Part shown: one piece after another, positions 6,007 through 7,733 of the stretch
Layout: the number at the start of each line of letters is the position of its first letter
How positions within the stretch are numbered: the stretch's first letter is position 1
Source of the DNA: DYMC01 sp035406705
GTDB taxonomy: Bacteria > Verrucomicrobiota > Lentisphaeria > Victivallales > GWF2-50-93
Direction: 5' to 3'
Assembly: GCA_964426675.1 (NCBI GenBank)
Contig: CAYRRM010000072.1
Location: 1-7,733, forward strand
Length of the DNA stretch: 7,733 nucleotides
Program-made: the position numbers and the translations under genes
The notes under the pieces: generated by a model
Told to the model about the DNA's origin: nothing
Databases searched by the model: none
The model's input: the letters and a program-made list of their open reading frames with translations, nothing else

Positions 6007-6113
6007 TGAAAGAGAAAATTTTTGATGGAATTTTCTGGGTTTTGATGGGAACAGGGATTATATGGTTGTTTTATGAAATTATTGGTCTTTATAAGATTGT
6101 TCAGGGTAGATGA
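6006..6113 (+). CDS. Single-pass membrane peptide
   Basis: A 35-residue frame starts at ATG 6006, one base into the preceding stop codon, with AGGAGG at 5996-6001. After a short charged N-terminus (MKEKIFDG), residues 9-33 are almost wholly hydrophobic and aromatic (FWVLMGTGIIWLFYEIIGLY), a good single transmembrane helix, followed by a short KIVQGR tail. It is the last gene before the inverted repeat at 6118. Possible roles include a holin-like or host-membrane-modifying peptide, but it is shorter than most holins. The coupling and ribosome binding site support expression; function is unknown. Confidence 0.6.
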   Translation: MKEKIFDGIFWVLMGTGIIWLFYEIIGLYKIVQGR

Positions 6114-6117
6114 AGGG

Positions 6118-6168
6118 TTGCCCGGCTTTTGTGGGTTTTTCTCCTATTTTACCACATTAGCCGGGCAA
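6118..6168. repeat. Long two-step inverted repeat (hairpin)
   Basis: Perfect 10-base arms TTGCCCGGCT (6118-6127) and AGCCGGGCAA (6159-6168) enclose a second perfect 5-base pair of arms TGTGG (6130-6134) and CCACA (6152-6156), separated symmetrically by TT on each side. The terminal loop is 17 bases and pyrimidine-rich. It sits directly after the end of the 1-6113 gene run. No T-run follows either arm, so it is not a textbook intrinsic terminator. It could still end or stabilise transcripts, or be a protein-binding or regulatory RNA structure. Confidence 0.7.
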
Positions 6169-6173
6169 TGTAT

Positions 6174-6201
6174 TTGCAATTAAAAATTTTTAAGGTAAAA
6201 T
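6174..6201 (+). promoter_or_regulatory. Putative sigma70-type promoter
   Basis: TTGCAA (6174-6179) and TAAAAT (6196-6201) are separated by 16 bases, a good match to -35 and -10 elements. Transcription would start near 6208, about 30 bases before the methyltransferase gene. This is the only AT-rich intergenic stretch in the window and lies just after the inverted repeat, where a new transcript would be expected. Confidence 0.55.
6180..6193. promoter_or_regulatory. 14-bp palindrome in promoter spacer, candidate operator
   Basis: TTAAAAATTTTTAA is a perfect self-complementary 14-mer lying wholly between the putative -35 and -10 boxes. A repressor bound here would block the promoter. Short AT palindromes also arise by chance in AT-rich DNA, so the call is tentative. 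Confidence 0.35.
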
Positions 6202-6238
6202 ACACGCAGGGCAACACAAGGGAGGGAAGGAGCAATGG

Positions 6239-7489
6239 ATGGGTCAGCCATTGCAATGGCATACAGAAAAAAGGAAGGTTAAAGAATTAAAATTATTTGA
6301 AGGAAACCCACGCAGGATGACCACAGAACAGGCCAGCCAGTTATTACAGTCCTTAAAAAAGTTTAATCTTGTAGAAATTCCAGCAATTGACCAGAACAAC
6401 AGGGTTATTGCAGGAAATATGAGAATCCAGGCACTTAAACAACTTGGAAGGGAGAATGAAGAAATAGAGGTAAGGGTACCAAACAGGCCATTGACAGAGG
6501 AAGAGGCGAGGGAGTATTTATTAAGAAGCAATAAAAACACTGGTGAGTGGGATTATGATTTATTAGCTGCTAATTTTAGTGAAGAGGAATTAAATAGAGT
6601 AGGCTTTGAAAGCGAGGAATTAGATAAGATATTTGATTTAGATTTAGGTGAAAAAGAAGATGAAGTACCAGAACCAAGAAAAGAAACCAATATAAAATAC
6701 GGTGATATTTTTCAATTAGGTAATCATAGAGTAATGTGCGGAGATGCGACAAAAAAAGAGGATGTAGAGAAGTTAATGAATGGAGAGAAAATAAAGCTGT
6801 GCTTTACTTCACCACCCTACAATATGGCGAGTAATTTATACGAGAATTATGCTGATAATTTAAAAAGCGAAGAATTTATCAATTTGCACCTAAAAACAAT
6901 TTATGCATTGAAGCCGTTTTTAAAAGGATTTATTTTTTGGAATGTTAGCTATAATAAAAATGCACGATGGGAATTTTTAGAGATTATTTACAAAATAGTT
7001 AAAGAAACGGGGTTAAGATTTTTGGAATTAATTATTTGGGATAAGGGGCACGGATTGCCAATAACCTCGCAAGAAGGGTTAACTCGTTCGGTAGAAGAGG
7101 TGTTGTTGGTTGGCGATGAGGATAGTATTCAACAAGATTTAGAACTTTTTATTATAGGAACGGACGAAAGAAAAGCATATTTTAATAAAAAAACACAAAA
7201 AGGAATCACTAATTATTGGAAAATAGGAACAAATAAATCTCAGATTGAAAATTTAAAAGCCTGTTTCCCTGTTGCTTTGCCCCAAAAAGGAATTGAATTA
7301 ATGACGCAGAGAGGAGATAATGTATATGATCCATTTGGCGGGTCTGGTTCAACTTTAATCGCTTGCGAAAAGCTAAACCGCCGATGTTATATGATGGAAA
7401 TTGAACCAATTTATTGTCAGGTTATAATAGATAGATGGGAACAATTCACAGGAAAAAGGGCAGAAAAATGGCAGATGATATCAAGATAG
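6239..7489 (+). CDS. ParB-domain/DNA methyltransferase fusion (beta-class)
   Basis: The product has 416 residues. Residues 12-100 are a ParB-like domain (NPRR at 23-26, VIAGNMR at 56-62), followed by a linker (RSNKNTGEWDYD) familiar from phage ParB-methylase fusions. The methylase half has TSPPYN at 190-195 (catalytic motif IV) before DPFGGSGST at 364-372 (the S-adenosylmethionine motif), the beta-class order, ending with EIEPIYC and a WEQFTG tail. TSPPY fits N6-adenine or N4-cytosine methylation; which base and site cannot be told. AAGGAG at 6227-6232 lies six bases before ATG 6239; an ATG at 6235 is out of frame and stops after 16 codons. No restriction enzyme gene is adjacent, so it is probably a solitary phage methylase that protects phage DNA or marks it. 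Arginine codons change sharply inside the gene: AGG dominates residues 1-92 and is absent from 93-399, suggesting mosaic origin. Confidence 0.9.
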   Translation: MGQPLQWHTEKRKVKELKLFEGNPRRMTTEQASQLLQSLKKFNLVEIPAIDQNNRVIAGNMRIQALKQLGRENEEIEVRVPNRPLTEEEAREYLLRSNKNTGEWDYDLLAANFSEEELNRVGFESEELDKIFDLDLGEKEDEVPEPRKETNIKYGDIFQLGNHRVMCGDATKKEDVEKLMNGEKIKLCFTSPPYNMASNLYENYADNLKSEEFINLHLKTIYALKPFLKGFIFWNVSYNKNARWEFLEIIYKIVKETGLRFLELIIWDKGHGLPITSQEGLTRSVEEVLLVGDEDSIQQDLELFIIGTDERKAYFNKKTQKGITNYWKIGTNKSQIENLKACFPVALPQKGIELMTQRGDNVYDPFGGSGSTLIACEKLNRRCYMMEIEPIYCQVIIDRWEQFTGKRAEKWQMISR

Positions 7490-7710
7490 AATACATTGAA
7501 ATAGAAAAATTAAGGCCATCAGAATATAACCCAAGGAAGGCAACAGAAAAACAGGAAAAGGACCTTGAAGAAAGCATTAAAAGATTTGGGGTTGTGGACC
7601 CAATTATATGCAATTCAGCCCCAAGCCGGGAAAATATTATCATAGGTGGACACTTTAGATACAAGATATTAAAGAAACAAGGAGAAAATTATGCCCAAGG
7701 AATCATTTAA
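7468..7710 (+). CDS. Short ParB-domain protein, apparently truncated
   Basis: The product has 80 residues. It holds the front of a ParB-like domain: YNPRKA near 20-25, SIKRFGVVDPI near 36-46, and the GGHFRYK box at 60-66. It ends with TAA 7708-7710 where ParB domains usually continue with further strands and helices, so it is either a truncated domain or a frameshifted gene. AAAGGG at 7455-7460, seven bases before ATG 7468, supports this start; ATG 7435 in the same frame lies deeper in the methylase gene. It overlaps the methylase by 22 nt and the next start by 20 nt. It may be the leftover front of a second ParB-methylase fusion. Confidence 0.65.
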   Translation: MADDIKIEYIEIEKLRPSEYNPRKATEKQEKDLEESIKRFGVVDPIICNSAPSRENIIIGGHFRYKILKKQGENYAQGII

Positions 7711-7733
7711 AGTTGAAGTAAATTCTGCTATTA
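7691..7733 (+). CDS. Start of a further gene, cut by window end
   Basis: AAGGAG at 7679-7684 lies six bases before ATG 7691, which opens a frame reading MPKESFKVEVNSAI to the window edge. It overlaps the end of the short ParB-domain gene by 20 nt. Only 14 residues are visible, too few to identify a product. The alternative is that this frame continues the ParB gene after a frameshift, but the residues do not resemble the expected ParB continuation. Confidence 0.5.
   Translation, partial: MPKESFKVEVNSAI

Noticed and set aside
6118..6168. Calling the inverted repeat a standard intrinsic terminator
   Set aside because: Neither strand has a T-run directly after the hairpin and the loop is 17 bases long, so only an inverted repeat is claimed.
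1..7733. CRISPR array, tRNA or rRNA genes
   Set aside because: No regularly spaced direct repeats, cloverleaf-like segments or rRNA-like conserved stretches were seen on either strand by eye.

Overview
The window reads as part of a bacteriophage or prophage early region (recombination, replication and host takeover) in a low-GC bacterium. Every supported gene is on the + strand. The genes are tightly packed, with 1-50 nt overlaps or gaps, and nearly all are preceded by strong GGAGG/AGGGGG-type Shine-Dalgarno sites. The coding strand is very purine-rich and arginine is mostly AGG/AGA. This, with a viral ring nuclease aimed at type III CRISPR immunity, would fit a thermophilic bacterial host such as a thermophilic Firmicute or Thermotogales-like organism. 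That host guess is inference; no lineage marker is present. No integrase, capsid, terminase, rRNA, tRNA or CRISPR array is seen.

Layout: (1) Positions 1-2724 hold a recombination-type cassette: a short zinc-ribbon protein cut by or near the left edge, a conserved phage protein with two zinc fingers that may be a DNA-annealing or DNA-binding protein, a RecB/Cas4-like PD-(D/E)XK nuclease, and two helical proteins. (2) Positions 2711-5102 are replication and DNA processing: a ParB-domain/HTH protein that may act as replisome organiser, a DnaC-like helicase loader with an N-terminal zinc finger, a small helical protein and a RuvC-type Holliday junction resolvase. (3) Positions 5124-6113 carry five small overlapping genes. 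The central one is a clear DUF1874/AcrIII-1 (Crn2) ring nuclease, a viral enzyme that destroys the cyclic tetra-adenylate alarm signal of type III CRISPR systems. Its unknown neighbours (a charged helical peptide, two zinc-binding proteins, a single-pass membrane peptide) are candidates for further host-takeover functions. (4) Positions 6114-6238 are the only real intergenic gap. It holds a long two-step inverted repeat, then a sigma70-like promoter whose spacer contains a perfect 14-bp palindrome. (5) Positions 6239 to the end hold a ParB-domain/DNA methyltransferase fusion with a visible codon-use break at the domain boundary, a short ParB-domain protein that stops early, and the start of another gene that runs off the window.

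Together these genes would let the phage process and recombine DNA, load a replicative helicase, resolve junctions, modify its DNA against restriction and silence cA4-based CRISPR signalling. The strongest single call is the ring nuclease at 5445-5789. The ParB-domain replication protein paired with a DnaC-like loader, the mosaic methyltransferase and the structured 6114-6238 control region are the next most interesting.
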